Source of the DNA: Pelosinus fermentans JBW45
GTDB taxonomy: Bacteria; Bacillota; Negativicutes; DSM-13327
DNA: 64,000 nucleotides
Assembly (NCBI RefSeq): GCF_000271665.2
Contig: NZ_CP010978.1
Location: forward strand, 3,254,501-3,318,500
Reading direction: 5' to 3'
The position numbers and the translations under genes are program-made. The notes beneath the pieces are model-generated. The model made no database searches and was not told where the DNA came from. It saw only the letters and a program-made list of their open reading frames with translations. The stretch's first letter is position 1, and the number at the start of each line of letters is the position of its first letter. This document shows, in pieces, positions 18,206-27,158 of the stretch.

Positions 18206-19141
18206 TCATAAACATTCTTTTATAATTCTTATTGCATTCTTATAACAAATTTTTTCGATATCGCCTGTGGTAAACCCATTGCAAACAAGTGCATTTATCA
18301 ATTTATCAATATTACCAAGATGAGAGATTTCCAACTGGTATTCAATACCATCGAAATCTGTTCCTAAAGCCACCACATCAATACCGCCGATCTTCACTAC
18401 ATGTTTAATATGGCGTACCATATCATCCACTTTGCTCCAATTTGATCCAGCCAAAAAGTTTCCTGAAAAATTGATCCCCATGATTCCATCTTTTTGCGCC
18501 AGCAGAGTAATCATATCATCAGTTAGATTACGCCGATGTCCTCTGATTGCACGGGCATTAGAATGGGAAGCAACAAAAGGCTTGTTTGACAAGGCAGCAA
18601 CATCATAAAATCCTTGATCAGAAAGATGAGAAACATCAATAATCATACCTAAATGATTCATTTGGGCAACTACTTCTTTACCAAAATCCGTTAAGCCCTG
18701 CACCCCATACCGTTCTTCAACATTGGGATAACCAATCTCATTAGGGTAATTCCAAGTCAATGTCAGTAGCCGCACACCCAACCGATAAAAATTTCGCAGA
18801 TTCTCCAAGCGCCCTTGTAAAGCTCCCCCTTCTTCAATCGTAAGAAAGGCAGATATTTTTCCAGCTTGCTGATTAAAAAGCAGATCCTGATAATTCTGTG
18901 CTAGGGCAATATATGGCTGCTGAATCTTCATCTCTCGATGAAAAACATCAACCATACTTAAACAATACTGTAATGGATTTTCTTGCTTTGCTAAATCAAT
19001 ATACAATGCAAAAAATTGTGCCAAAGCATTACCAGCTTGTAATTTTTCTATATCTACACTTAGATTATTATGATATAAATTCAAATGCGGTTGATCCATT
19101 AAGTGCAGTATTGTATCACAATGTAAATCAATAATTTTCAT
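18206..19141 (-). CDS. Membrane-dipeptidase-type peptidase (M19)
   Basis: Zinc peptidase of family M19 (renal dipeptidase-like), 311 residues, probably cytoplasmic because no signal peptide is visible. Metal and active-site motifs: DLHCDT at 5-10, TIEEGGAL with the bridging Glu, VASHSNARAIRGHRRNLTD, and ALGTDFDGI. Bacterial members cleave dipeptides, including D-amino-acid or N-acyl dipeptides. Pairing with a TetR regulator is seen; the substrate is not. Confidence 0.9.
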   Translation of the reverse strand: MKIIDLHCDTILHLMDQPHLNLYHNNLSVDIEKLQAGNALAQFFALYIDLAKQENPLQYCLSMVDVFHREMKIQQPYIALAQNYQDLLFNQQAGKISAFLTIEEGGALQGRLENLRNFYRLGVRLLTLTWNYPNEIGYPNVEERYGVQGLTDFGKEVVAQMNHLGMIIDVSHLSDQGFYDVAALSNKPFVASHSNARAIRGHRRNLTDDMITLLAQKDGIMGINFSGNFLAGSNWSKVDDMVRHIKHVVKIGGIDVVALGTDFDGIEYQLEISHLGNIDKLINALVCNGFTTGDIEKICYKNAIRIIKECL

Positions 19142-19357
19142 ATTACATTCACCGTCCTACATATACGGAAATGATGGTCAAGCACAAACTTAAACAAAGC
19201 TCTGCTGTACACAAGGCAGAGCTACTTTTAATTCAATTCATTATACCATTCCAAATGGTACCTGACAATGACGAGGAATTATATTTATGCATATTCGCTG
19301 AAAATTCTCTCATTTCACGTTTCCTTCCCTTGGAATTCTAATTTCCGTGCAACACAA

Positions 19358-19503
19358 AATGCCACAATTCATAACAAAGTATCCCAACAGGCGTACAAGG
19401 AAATTGGGATACTTGAAATAAACTGTGGCATTCGTTCTCTTTTATCCGATGACCAAGTCGCTCTAAGACTCCCATCTTCTCCAAGCGGGACTTAAGAGCG
19501 ACT
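19358..19503. repeat. Nested inverted-repeat element, possible structured RNA
   Basis: Outer arms AATGCCACA (19358-19366)/TGTGGCATT (19424-19432) and inner arms AAGTATCCCAA (19377-19387)/TTGGGATACTT (19404-19414) are both perfect. A second hairpin has arms AGTCGCTCT (19456-19464)/AGAGCGACT (19495-19503) extended by CCC/GGG. There is no obvious T-tract, so these are not simple terminators. Confidence 0.5.
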
Positions 19504-19526
19504 AGGTCCCTGTATAAGTGCGACAA

Positions 19527-19561
19527 AAGATTCAGGTGGAGTTAAAACTCCATCTGAATCA
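19527..19561 (-). terminator. Terminator of cysK
   Basis: GATTCAG/CTGAATC and TGGAGTT/AACTCCA arms form a long stem; on the minus strand it is followed by TTTTGT. Confidence 0.7.
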
Positions 19562-19613
19562 AGTCTTCTTTATAAATAAGCTGCGAGCTAAATGTCTATA
19601 TCAAAGCTATATC

Positions 19614-20552
19614 TTAAGACTCTTGTTGAAAAAGTGCTGTAGATAAATAGCGCTCTCCTGAATCAGGCAATAAGACAACAATATTTTTCCCTTTATTCTC
19701 AGGACGTGCTGCGATCTGAACAGCTGCATAAACTGCTGCACCGCTTGAAATCCCCACCAGCAAGCCTTCTGTTTTAGCAAGTTCCCTGGAAGTCGCAAAA
19801 GCATCTTCATTATGAACACCAAAAATTTCATCTACAACATCAAGGTTAATTACAGCAGGGACAAATCCAGCACCAATGCCTTGAATTTTATGAGGACCTG
19901 GCTTGCCGCCTGATAAAACAGGTGAATCAAAAGGTTCAACAGCAATAATCTTAACACTTGGTTTCTTTTTCTTTAGTACTTCAGCCACACCTGTGACCGT
20001 GCCGCCAGTACCTACACCAGAAATAAAGATATCTACTTCTCCATCCGTGTCTCTCCAGATTTCTTCAGCAGTAGTCTGCCTATGTATTTCCGGATTGGAT
20101 GGGTTCTTAAATTGTTGTAGGATAATGGAGTTGCTATTTTCTGCAGCCAATTGCTCTGCCTTACCGATAGCTCCTTTCATCCCTTCTGCCCCAGGAGTTA
20201 ATACCAGTTCAGCGCCTAAAGCTTTTAAAAGATTCCGTCTTTCGATACTCATTGTATCTGGCATACACAATACTAATTTATAGCCTCGTGCTGCAGCTAC
20301 AAAGGCTAAAGCAATACCAGTGTTACCGCTAGTAGGTTCAATTATTATTGTATCTTTATTAATTAATCCCTGCTTTTCTGCATCCGCAATCATAGCGTAA
20401 CCAATACGATCTTTTACACTGCTGAGCGGATTGAAGTACTCTAATTTAGCAATTACTTTTGCAGCCAAGCCCTTTTCACCATTATATTTAGTAAGTTCCA
20501 GCAGCGGCGTATTGCCAATAAGATCAGTCAACTGTTTTGCAATCTTAGCCAT
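19614..20552 (-). CDS. cysK: CysK, cysteine synthase (O-acetylserine sulfhydrylase)
   Basis: PLP enzyme that makes cysteine from O-acetylserine and sulfide. 312 residues. PLP lysine K47 in [11 protein letters not shown]; substrate loop PTSGNTG at 73-79; phosphate cup [10 protein letters not shown]-terminal [10 protein letters not shown]. Length and motifs fit CysK, not cystathionine beta-synthase or CysM. GGAGG lies upstream of the ATG. It has its own promoter and a leader with competing hairpins (20607-20666), so it is not part of the neighbouring S-box operon. Confidence 0.96.
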   Translation of the reverse strand: MAKIAKQLTDLIGNTPLLELTKYNGEKGLAAKVIAKLEYFNPLSSVKDRIGYAMIADAEKQGLINKDTIIIEPTSGNTGIALAFVAAARGYKLVLCMPDTMSIERRNLLKALGAELVLTPGAEGMKGAIGKAEQLAAENSNSIILQQFKNPSNPEIHRQTTAEEIWRDTDGEVDIFISGVGTGGTVTGVAEVLKKKKPSVKIIAVEPFDSPVLSGGKPGPHKIQGIGAGFVPAVINLDVVDEIFGVHNEDAFATSRELAKTEGLLVGISSGAAVYAAVQIAARPENKGKNIVVLLPDSGERYLSTALFQQES

Positions 20553-20606
20553 GTTACACGACCTCCATTTTTTATTTTTATATTTATTTTTTTGACAGAA
20601 AAGAAA

Positions 20607-20666
20607 AAGGCTAAGGAAGTCCTACAAAAGAACAATTCCTTAGCCTTCAGTTTTCTGATCGGCTAA
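20607..20666 (-). promoter_or_regulatory. cysK leader: competing terminator/antiterminator hairpins
   Basis: On the minus-strand RNA, GGCTAAGGAA (complement of 20636-20645) can pair downstream with TTCCTTAGCC (complement of 20607-20618) to form a 12-bp stem followed by TTTTTCTTTT. It can instead pair upstream with TTAGCC (complement of 20661-20666), extended by TCAG/CTGA. The two structures exclude each other, as in an attenuator. No T-box, S-box or leader peptide signature is visible. Confidence 0.65.
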
Positions 20667-20685
20667 CTAATAATATTATAAGTAT

Positions 20686-20714
20686 ATTAAATCATAAATA
20701 CTCCACTTTGTCAA
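20686..20714 (-). promoter_or_regulatory. cysK promoter
   Basis: -35 TTGACA (20709-20714, minus strand), 17-bp spacer, -10 TTTAAT (20686-20691). It gives a leader of roughly 125 bases. Confidence 0.7.
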
Positions 20715-20794
20715 CTTAATATTTTATTTTAAAAAGTAAAATTGCGTTGAAATACGAGTCTTGACCTGTGAAATTTCACCTATGTCACTTGCTT

Positions 20795-21136
20795 TTATAT
20801 ACCATCACCATAAATACCTTCTACCTCTGGAAAACGCCGTTTTTCTGTTTTTTCAATCTGCACTGCCTTACCATCCTTGATTTTTACAACTAGTTGACCA
20901 TATTGTAAATGCGATAATTCCCCTAAAATTTTTTTACGAAGAAGGTTAATTTCTTCTGTATTCTTTTTCCCTTGCTGAAAGTTCTTCTGACTAGAAATAA
21001 TAATTTTTTCTGTACGTTCAATTTGAATAATATGTCCGTCTTGAACAATTAGAACAATCTCACCAAAACTAATATTTTGTATACTCTGATCAATTACTGC
21101 TAATGCTTTTGCAGGAAATGAGATTTTTTCTTGCAT
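20795..21136 (-). CDS. Duplicated YezD-like (DUF2292) small protein
   Basis: 113-residue protein with two copies of a YezD-like unit: residues 10-48 (INISFGEIVLIVQDGHIIQIERTEKI in part) and 66-101 (LQYGQLVVKIKDGKAVQIEKTEKR in part). Ends GIYGDGI, a tail shared with the small protein at 48545-48739. Function unknown. It is four bases after the metC-like gene in the S-box operon, so it is expected to respond to SAM; YezD-type proteins are often found with sulfur genes. Confidence 0.75.
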   Translation of the reverse strand: MQEKISFPAKALAVIDQSIQNISFGEIVLIVQDGHIIQIERTEKIIISSQKNFQQGKKNTEEINLLRKKILGELSHLQYGQLVVKIKDGKAVQIEKTEKRRFPEVEGIYGDGI

Positions 21137-21140
21137 ACTC

Positions 21141-22283
21141 TTACTCCTCCATTGCCGATGTTAAATCTGCCAAAAGATCATTTGCATCTTCTAAACCTAC
21201 AGATAATCGCAATAAACCATCACTGATACCTAGTGCCTGGCGAACATGAGGTTCAATGGCTGCATGAGACATGGATACAGGATAAGACAAAATAGATTCC
21301 ACACTGCCAAGACTAACAGCAACTGCTGACAGCTTCACATTCCGCATAATTCGCTTTGCTAGCGCAGCGGATTCCACTTCAAATGATAATACAGCACCAA
21401 ATCCTGCAGCTTGCCCTTTTAATAATTCATATCCGGGATCTTCTGATAAGCCCGGGTAGTGAACAGCTTTTACATTTGGATGTTCAGCTAGTGCTTTAGC
21501 AATTTTTAATGCTGCCTGTTGTGAATGATCCATTCTCACTTTCAATGTTTTGATTCCCCTCATTGTTAACCAACAATCTTGAGGTCCCAAAACGGCACCT
21601 AATGCATTTTGCAAAAAATACAATTCATCGGCAAGTTTTTTACTATTGGTTGCAATCAATCCAGCTACTACATCACTATGCCCAGCTAAAAACTTAGTGG
21701 CACTATGCACTACAATATCGGCACCAAAGGTTAATGGTCTTTGTAAATAAGGTGTCATAAAAGTATTATCTACAATGGTAATAATACCTTTGCTCTTTGC
21801 CCAAGCACAAATTTGCGGCAAATCACTTACTTTCAGCAAAGGATTTGATGGACTTTCCAATACGATCGCCTTTGTATTGCTTTTTACAGCTTTTTCAATT
21901 TCTTTTAAATCGGTAGTATCAACAAACGTATGATCAATTCCCCATTTACCACACACCTTGCTTAACAAGCGATAGGTACCGCCATACACATCCTTCGGTG
22001 CCAAGATATGATCTCCCTGCTGAAATAATAATAGTGCAGTTGAAACAGCAGCAATACCAGAGGCAAATGCAAAACCGGCAATTCCCTCTTCTAATTCAGC
22101 GATAGTTGTTTCCAGCGCCTTACGTGTGGGATTTCCCGACCGAGAATATTCATATTCTTGTGGCTGATCAATATTCTGATGAAAAGTGGAAACCTGATAG
22201 ATCGGTGTACTTACCGCTCCCGTATGGGCATCTATTTCCACTCCGACATGCAATAATTTTGTAGCAAAATCTTTCTCTTTCAC
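21141..22283 (-). CDS. metC: MetC-type cystathionine beta-lyase / PLP transsulfuration enzyme
   Basis: Cys/Met-metabolism PLP enzyme, 380 residues. PLP lysine K197 in HSATKFLAGHSD; YSRSGNPTR at about 46-54; phosphate-binding FASGIAA. Second gene of an operon arranged like B. subtilis metI-metC, where it cleaves cystathionine to homocysteine. Close relatives also include cystathionine gamma-lyase (MccB), and sequence reading cannot fully exclude that. The start is GTG 22283, eight bases after GAGG; the upstream GTG 22292 abuts the ribosome-binding site. Confidence 0.88.
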   Translation of the reverse strand: MKEKDFATKLLHVGVEIDAHTGAVSTPIYQVSTFHQNIDQPQEYEYSRSGNPTRKALETTIAELEEGIAGFAFASGIAAVSTALLLFQQGDHILAPKDVYGGTYRLLSKVCGKWGIDHTFVDTTDLKEIEKAVKSNTKAIVLESPSNPLLKVSDLPQICAWAKSKGIITIVDNTFMTPYLQRPLTFGADIVVHSATKFLAGHSDVVAGLIATNSKKLADELYFLQNALGAVLGPQDCWLTMRGIKTLKVRMDHSQQAALKIAKALAEHPNVKAVHYPGLSEDPGYELLKGQAAGFGAVLSFEVESAALAKRIMRNVKLSAVAVSLGSVESILSYPVSMSHAAIEPHVRQALGISDGLLRLSVGLEDANDLLADLTSAMEE

Positions 22284-22339
22284 CTTATTCACCTCTTAAA
22301 GATTCTATGACTGGTACTTTTTTTCTATAACGATGGGTT

Positions 22340-23476
22340 TTAATCTGCTAATGCTTGTTCTAAGTCATTAATGATATCATTGGCATCTTCAATTCCGATT
22401 GATAAGCGTAATAAACAATCCGATATTCCCAAACGTTCACGAACCTCAATCGGCACGTCAGCATGAGTTTGAACAGCCGGTAAAGTGATCAGAGATTCTA
22501 CTCCACCAAGGCTTTCTGCAAAGCGAATCATTTGTACTTTACGCAGTACTTGCTTAACCCTTTCCGGATGATCTACTACAAAAGACAGCATACCGCCATA
22601 ACCAGATGATTGACTATCATGTATATCTTTGCCTTGATGATCAGCTAATCCTGGGTAGTACACCTTAACAACTTTGGGATGACGAGTCAGCCACTGCGCA
22701 ATAGTTTGCGAGTTTTCATTATGCTTTTCCATCCGCAATGCCAATGTTTTCATACTGCGAATCAATAGCCAACTATCATTAGGTCCCAAAATTCCCCCTG
22801 TTGAATTTTGGATGTAACGTATCGAGGCACCTAAATCGGCATCCCGAGCAACAACTAATCCGCAGACCAAGTCGTTATGACCCGCTAAATACTTACTGCC
22901 ACTGTGAATTACCACATCAGCTCCCAAATCTAAGGGACGTTGAAAATATGGTGTTAAGAACGTATTATCAACGATAATATGAATATTGTTTCCTTTGACT
23001 AATTTTACAATAGCACGAATATCGACAATCTTCATTAACGGATTGGTAGGTGTTTCTACCAATATTGCTTTAGTAGCAGGTGTAATACTCTGTGCAACTT
23101 CTTCTATGTTACTGCCATCTACAAAACTTACTGTTAAGCCAAAATTACTAAATATTTTATCAATGACCCGATATGTACCACCATAGCAGTCTTCTACAAC
23201 CACCAAGTGATCTCCGGTTTTATATAACATTAATATAGCCGTAATCGCAGCCATCCCCGAAGCAAATGCCAAACCGACTGCACCATTTTCCAGTGTAGCA
23301 ATCCCTTCTTCTAATACTTTTCTTGTTGGGTTCTGGCTACGAGTATAATCAAACCCCGTGCTCTCACCAAGAGCGGGATGACGAAATGTTGCTGATTGAT
23401 ATACAGGAGTGCTTATTGCTCCCGTTTTTTCATCTGTACAGACCCCAATATGCACAATTTTTGAATCTAGTTTCAT
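22340..23476 (-). CDS. metI: Cystathionine gamma-synthase / O-acyl-homoserine thiolyase (MetI-like)
   Basis: PLP enzyme of the Cys/Met family, 378 residues. It joins O-acylhomoserine to cysteine (or sulfide) in methionine synthesis. K195 in HSGSKYLAGHND binds PLP; YTRSQNPTR and FASGMAA are present. It is the first gene behind a SAM-I riboswitch and is followed by the metC-like gene, the B. subtilis metI-metC arrangement. AGGAGG precedes ATG 23476. The acyl-donor specificity is not readable. Confidence 0.9.
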   Translation of the reverse strand: MKLDSKIVHIGVCTDEKTGAISTPVYQSATFRHPALGESTGFDYTRSQNPTRKVLEEGIATLENGAVGLAFASGMAAITAILMLYKTGDHLVVVEDCYGGTYRVIDKIFSNFGLTVSFVDGSNIEEVAQSITPATKAILVETPTNPLMKIVDIRAIVKLVKGNNIHIIVDNTFLTPYFQRPLDLGADVVIHSGSKYLAGHNDLVCGLVVARDADLGASIRYIQNSTGGILGPNDSWLLIRSMKTLALRMEKHNENSQTIAQWLTRHPKVVKVYYPGLADHQGKDIHDSQSSGYGGMLSFVVDHPERVKQVLRKVQMIRFAESLGGVESLITLPAVQTHADVPIEVRERLGISDCLLRLSIGIEDANDIINDLEQALAD

Positions 23477-23502
23477 AAATACCTCCTGAATCTTTATTTT
23501 TT

Positions 23503-23660
23503 AAAATTAAATAAACCCCTTTCCGAGGAAAGAGGTTTATTTAAAGCAACCATCTTCCTCTTATCTGTCAGGATTCTCATCCTGCTGGAATTAGCACCAC
23601 TGCATTACTGCCGGTTGCTGGGTGTCATCGGGCCAGTCCCTCGACCACTCTCGATAAGAG
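23503..23660 (-). promoter_or_regulatory. SAM-I riboswitch controlling metI-metC-yezD-like
   Basis: Aptamer 23558-23660 on the minus strand. P1 CTCTTATC/GATAAGAG (23653-23660 with 23558-23565). Core elements: GAGGGACTGGCCC, GATGACACCCAGCAACC and GGTGCTAATTCC. Terminator: arms within 23508-23524 and 23527-23543 (AAACC/GGTTT region with CTTTCC/GGAAAG) followed by T-rich sequence to 23503. Confidence 0.97.
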
Positions 23661-23676
23661 CTTATTCATTTTTAAG

Positions 23677-23706
23677 ATTATACCATATGGTATTCTATGT
23701 GGTCAA
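23677..23706 (-). promoter_or_regulatory. Promoter of the metI-metC operon
   Basis: -35 TTGACC (23701-23706), 18-bp spacer, perfect -10 TATAAT (23677-23682), minus strand, about 17 bases before the aptamer. Confidence 0.75.
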
Positions 23707-23838
23707 TATTCCATTTACACTTTTAATGCCTTTTAGCGATTTTAGTTTTAATTTTGTTAATCAACTCAGCGAATAAAACATATAAAACGAATTGAACCAC
23801 AAAGACGCAAAGGACACAAAGGGGTCTATATACTTTGA

Positions 23839-24720
23839 CTAGGAACAGAAAACTTCAATCTTTCTGGGTAGTATCGTAACGCTAAGAGGCAACTTGGGAC
23901 CCAGTTCTCCATCTAAGTCGCTTTCTACTTCTTCAGCACATTCTATATAAATAGTTTCCGCCTGTAGACAAGTAACATATTTACTATTACAGTGAATACC
24001 TTTTAAAAAGCTAATAAACAAACTCATCAACTCAGGCAGATTACACTTTTTCACAATAAGTACGTCCAATTTTCCATCATCAATTTTAGCATGAGGTACC
24101 AAATTAGGAAATCCGCCAACAGTACCACTATTCATTATTAAAAATAAAAAAATATCTTCCTCAATGATTTGCTGTTCTGTAATAATTCGCATTTTTAATG
24201 CTTTAAAATTAGGTAATTCTCCAAGTCCCTTTAAATAATATGCAATTTTCCCCAACGTGTTTTTCAGCATACTATCTGCATTATGAGCTACTGATGTCAT
24301 CAATCCAGCACTAGCAACATTGAAAAAGTATTCATCATTGACTTTACCTACATCAATCCTCTTACGCTGTCCCTTTGTAATTGTCTCTACACAAGTATCA
24401 ATATTTTTATCTAACTGCAAATACGCTGCAAAATCGTTAGATGTACCACTTGGTATAATACCTAGAGGCAGGTCTATTTCCTGTCTGAGCATATTATTTA
24501 TTACACTATGGATGGTACCATCCCCACCGGATACGATAATACCATCTACAGCAATTTCTTTTACCAGCATGATAAAAGCATCACTCTCTTGCTCATTGCT
24601 AACCCTGAGGGGAATTATGATACAATCTTCTTTTTGAAAAGCCTCAATTACATTGTCCAATTTAAATTTAAAACTAGCATCACCTGATATTGGATTATAT
24701 ACAAGGATAAATTTTCGCAA
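23839..24720 (-). CDS. Diacylglycerol/lipid kinase, YegS/BmrU family
   Basis: Cytosolic lipid kinase of the DAGK catalytic family, 293 residues. NPISG near the N-terminus and the nucleotide loop VSGGDGTIHSVIN (about 71-83) are diagnostic; GIIPSGTSNDFA and a late DGELG complete the set. Probable substrate is diacylglycerol or a related lipid (DgkB or YegS type). The start is TTG 24720, seven bases after GGAGGAGG; a more upstream TTG lacks a site. It appears monocistronic. Confidence 0.88.
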   Translation of the reverse strand: MRKFILVYNPISGDASFKFKLDNVIEAFQKEDCIIIPLRVSNEQESDAFIMLVKEIAVDGIIVSGGDGTIHSVINNMLRQEIDLPLGIIPSGTSNDFAAYLQLDKNIDTCVETITKGQRKRIDVGKVNDEYFFNVASAGLMTSVAHNADSMLKNTLGKIAYYLKGLGELPNFKALKMRIITEQQIIEEDIFLFLIMNSGTVGGFPNLVPHAKIDDGKLDVLIVKKCNLPELMSLFISFLKGIHCNSKYVTCLQAETIYIECAEEVESDLDGELGPKLPLSVTILPRKIEVFCS

Positions 24721-25046
24721 TATGATTCCTCCTCCTTGCCCCAATCACTACTATGTATAATAGAATACATACCTTATTATTGTAATTCATTCTTCAGTAG
24801 AAAGTCTACAACAATTATCCGATAACTAAATTTTCGAACGACCTAACCCAGCAATCATAATCATCTGTAAAATCCTCCAAATCCCTCTCATCCTAATCCA
24901 ATTGTAGATATTTCCTGTTTACATAATACATATTCTCTAGTATCATTATTCTAGTCAGTAACGTTACCAGTTGATTAATAATTTAGAGATTATTAGCTCC
25001 TGAAGCCGTTTCTGACAAATCGTACATTGGACTAGGAGGTCATTAT
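24721..25046. other. Intergenic stretch before the NlpC/P60 gene
   Basis: No ORF of note. It contains a perfect GTAACGTTAC palindrome near 24958-24967 and weak promoter-like TTTACA/TATCAT hexamers near 24917-24947 pointing toward the NlpC/P60 gene. Confidence 0.4.
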
Positions 25047-25706
25047 ATGAAGAAATATTGTATGCCTATCATACTTCTTATCCTTTTCACCTTTTCTTTT
25101 ACACTGATCATGCCTACAACGCTTGCTATGGCGGCTTCGCCTTTGAATACAGTCACGCAAACATCCTCTTCAAATTCAAAGAACAGCAGTTCTTCCTTTA
25201 ATCTTCTTAATGTTCTAATTGGCATGTTATTAGGAAATTTATTAGGAAAGAACAATACATCTGAAAATCCTAACGTTAACATTAAGCCAGTGCCATTTCA
25301 AGGAACGGATAGCAATTCAACAACTAGTTCCTCAAAAGGAGATGCAATTATTGCTACCGCGAAAACCTATATGGGAGTTCCTTATGTTTTTGGCGGAGAA
25401 TCTCCCACTTCAGGACTTGACTGTTCTAGCTTTACACAACTTGTTATGAAGAAAAATGGAATTACCCTTCCTCGGACAGCAGCCGAACAATACAATCAAG
25501 GTACTGCTGTAGATAAAGAGGATTTACAAATTGGTGACTTAGTATTTTTCACCACCTATAAACCTGGAGCATCTCATGTAGGGTTTTATATGGGTGATCA
25601 ACAATTTATTCACGCAAGTTCGGCAGCGAAACAAGTAACGATCAGCTCTTTAGATGAGGCTTATTACACTGAACATTATATCGGATCACGCCGCTATATT
25701 AAGTAA
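25047..25706 (+). CDS. Secreted NlpC/P60 cell-wall endopeptidase
   Basis: Cleaves peptidoglycan stem peptides. 219 residues: signal peptide 1-30 (cleavage likely after AMA), a Ser/Asn-rich linker with a hydrophobic stretch at 51-67, then an NlpC/P60 domain from about 98. Catalytic C126 (LDCSSF), H177 (SHVGFY) and polar third residue H189. No SH3 or LysM targeting domain is present. AGGAGGT precedes the ATG and a strong terminator follows. Probably a stand-alone hydrolase for wall turnover. Confidence 0.93.
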   Translation: MKKYCMPIILLILFTFSFTLIMPTTLAMAASPLNTVTQTSSSNSKNSSSSFNLLNVLIGMLLGNLLGKNNTSENPNVNIKPVPFQGTDSNSTTSSSKGDAIIATAKTYMGVPYVFGGESPTSGLDCSSFTQLVMKKNGITLPRTAAEQYNQGTAVDKEDLQIGDLVFFTTYKPGASHVGFYMGDQQFIHASSAAKQVTISSLDEAYYTEHYIGSRRYIK

Positions 25707-25717
25707 GACAAACCCTC

Positions 25718-25764
25718 AAAGTAAATTCCGTACCACATAAACATGGTGCGGAATTTACTTTTTC
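25718..25764 (+). terminator. Terminator of the NlpC/P60 gene
   Basis: AGTAAATTCCGTACCA/TGGTGCGGAATTTACT stem with one mismatch, then TTTTTC. Confidence 0.88.
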
Positions 25765-25824
25765 ATTTAACAGCGATTTGGCTAGGAACTCTGTTGCCTT
25801 TTGCCATAGGTGTCTTCCAAGACA

Positions 25825-26295
25825 TTACACTTTATAACCTCTTTTTTTGCCGGTATAATGGTCCATTGTTATTTTGTACACAACTGTTTGATCTTTTGCT
25901 TTTTCAATATAAACATCACCTTCGGGCACAAAGTTAATACTATATTTCTGTATAAAACCTTTCAGGATTTTTCCCTTTTCGTCCTTTTCTTCTACTCTAC
26001 TGACCGTCCCAAATACGACCACACTTTCATAATCAGTAGAAAACTGTTCTGGCACAACATTCGTTCTTCCCACCACAGTAAAACATATTTTAGAATTCAA
26101 AGCAATATTTTCTAATTTATGACCGTCCAAAGCACAATGAAAATAGATATAATTGTTACTAACTACATAGTTTAGCGGTATCGCATAAGGCTGTCCATCA
26201 CGATCAACAGTCGCTAAAATACCATAACTGCTTTGAGATAGGAGATCATAGGCTTCTCCCTGTTCCATTTTTCGATCCTTTCTTCGCATATCCAT
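25825..26295 (-). CDS. Pyridoxamine 5'-phosphate oxidase-like flavin protein (NimA type)
   Basis: 156-residue split-barrel protein that probably binds FMN or a related cofactor. MRRKDRKM, SYGILATVDRDGQPYAIPLNYV, IYFHCALDGHKLENI and VCFTV-like strands match the family annotated as PNPOx-like or NimA (5-nitroimidazole reductase). Start ATG 26295, seven bases after GGTGAT; the upstream GTG 26307 overlaps that site. Physiological substrate unknown. Confidence 0.85.
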   Translation of the reverse strand: MDMRRKDRKMEQGEAYDLLSQSSYGILATVDRDGQPYAIPLNYVVSNNYIYFHCALDGHKLENIALNSKICFTVVGRTNVVPEQFSTDYESVVVFGTVSRVEEKDEKGKILKGFIQKYSINFVPEGDVYIEKAKDQTVVYKITMDHYTGKKRGYKV

Positions 26296-26368
26296 TATGC
26301 TTATCACCCCAAAAATTTTATTTATCTAACTTTCCTTTATAAAGGCGAGACGGAAGAGCAGAGTAAGA

Positions 26369-26989
26369 TCAACGATCCGATGGTAACTCTTCTTTTACAT
26401 CACTAACTAATAAATAGACTCCACCTTTATGAGGAATTAGAGGATGCTCTTGTATATCAATATGTTTTACGATTCTAAAACCATTGCGTTCATAGGTTCT
26501 TCTAGCAACAGTATTATCAGCCATAACCATTAAACTCAATTGGCTGTATCCATTCTCTCGCGCTCTTTGTTTTGTTAATGTAATCAGCTTACTGCCGATA
26601 CCCGTACCGCGGAATTCTTCATCTACATAGATAGAATCTAAGAACCAGCTATTATCTACCTTTGAATTATAAAACTCTTTTAAAACTTCTAGTCGATCAC
26701 TAGGGAAAAAACTTCTGGTACTATCAGTAATGCCATGGAATTTAGATGAATAGGAATAAACAATTCCTATGATATCACCTTGATACTCTGCAACCGTTGC
26801 ATTTTCATAAGAATCAGTACCTTGTTTCTCTTCTATCGACTTTCCCATCACTTCGGTTCTTGTATGTGGACCTAATAAATCGTGAAAGAGAAATTCCATA
26901 ATTCCACCTGAGGCACGATCAATTCCTTCAGCAATTTTTAAACTATCTTCCAGCTTTCCTGTGCGATATAATATTTCTTCCATAATCAC
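26369..26989 (-). CDS. GNAT-family N-acetyltransferase
   Basis: 206 residues. Acetyl-CoA loop RGTGIGSKL and following QRARENGYSQLSLMVMADN...RRTYERNGF are standard GNAT motif A/B. The acceptor is unknown. Start is probably GTG 26989, six bases after GGAG; ATG 26983 is possible. About 70 bases upstream of the PNPOx-like gene on the same strand, so the two could be co-transcribed. Confidence 0.85.
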   Translation of the reverse strand: MIMEEILYRTGKLEDSLKIAEGIDRASGGIMEFLFHDLLGPHTRTEVMGKSIEEKQGTDSYENATVAEYQGDIIGIVYSYSSKFHGITDSTRSFFPSDRLEVLKEFYNSKVDNSWFLDSIYVDEEFRGTGIGSKLITLTKQRARENGYSQLSLMVMADNTVARRTYERNGFRIVKHIDIQEHPLIPHKGGVYLLVSDVKEELPSDR

Positions 26990-27096
26990 ATATCTCTCCA
27001 ATCTAGAATAGTATCATACTTCTATAAGAATTCATAAAGAAGCCCAATATCCATTATTATATTGGATATCATTATACAATATTTTGATAATACAAG

Positions 27097-27142
27097 AAAG
27101 AGGCATTTGGCAGCTCGCTAGCGAGCTGCCAAATGCCTCTTT
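27097..27142 (-). terminator. PFOR terminator, 46-bp perfect palindrome
   Basis: A perfect inverted repeat without a spacer, centred on GCTAGC, with arms AAAGAGGCATTTGGCAGCT and complement. It is followed by T-rich sequence on the minus strand and lies 17 bases after the PFOR stop. Confidence 0.85.
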
Positions 27143-27158
27143 TAATAGAAATTACTAC

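Larger units (their letters stand above)
19142..19613. other. Intergenic region with several long hairpins
   Basis: Between dipeptidase and cysK. It holds a hairpin with arms AGCTCTGC/GCAGAGCT near 19200, then a nested structure at 19358-19432, a hairpin at 19456-19503, and the cysK terminator at about 19527-19561. A 62-codon open frame on the minus strand (19338-19526) crosses the hairpins and is not called as a gene. Confidence 0.6.

Noticed and set aside
19338-19526. 62-codon minus-strand open frame
   Set aside because: It coincides with perfect nested inverted repeats and has no convincing ribosome-binding site; the hairpins explain the sequence better.
20552-20714. T-box leader on cysK
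   Set aside because: No T-box core sequence or specifier-loop arrangement could be found; only simple competing hairpins are present.
23785-23822. ACCACAAAGACGCAAAGGACACAAAGG stretch (first 20 bases ACCACAAAGACGCAAAGGAC) as a repeat element
   Set aside because: A loosely similar sequence occurs near 58160-58185, but the match is short and degenerate, with no terminal repeats or gene.
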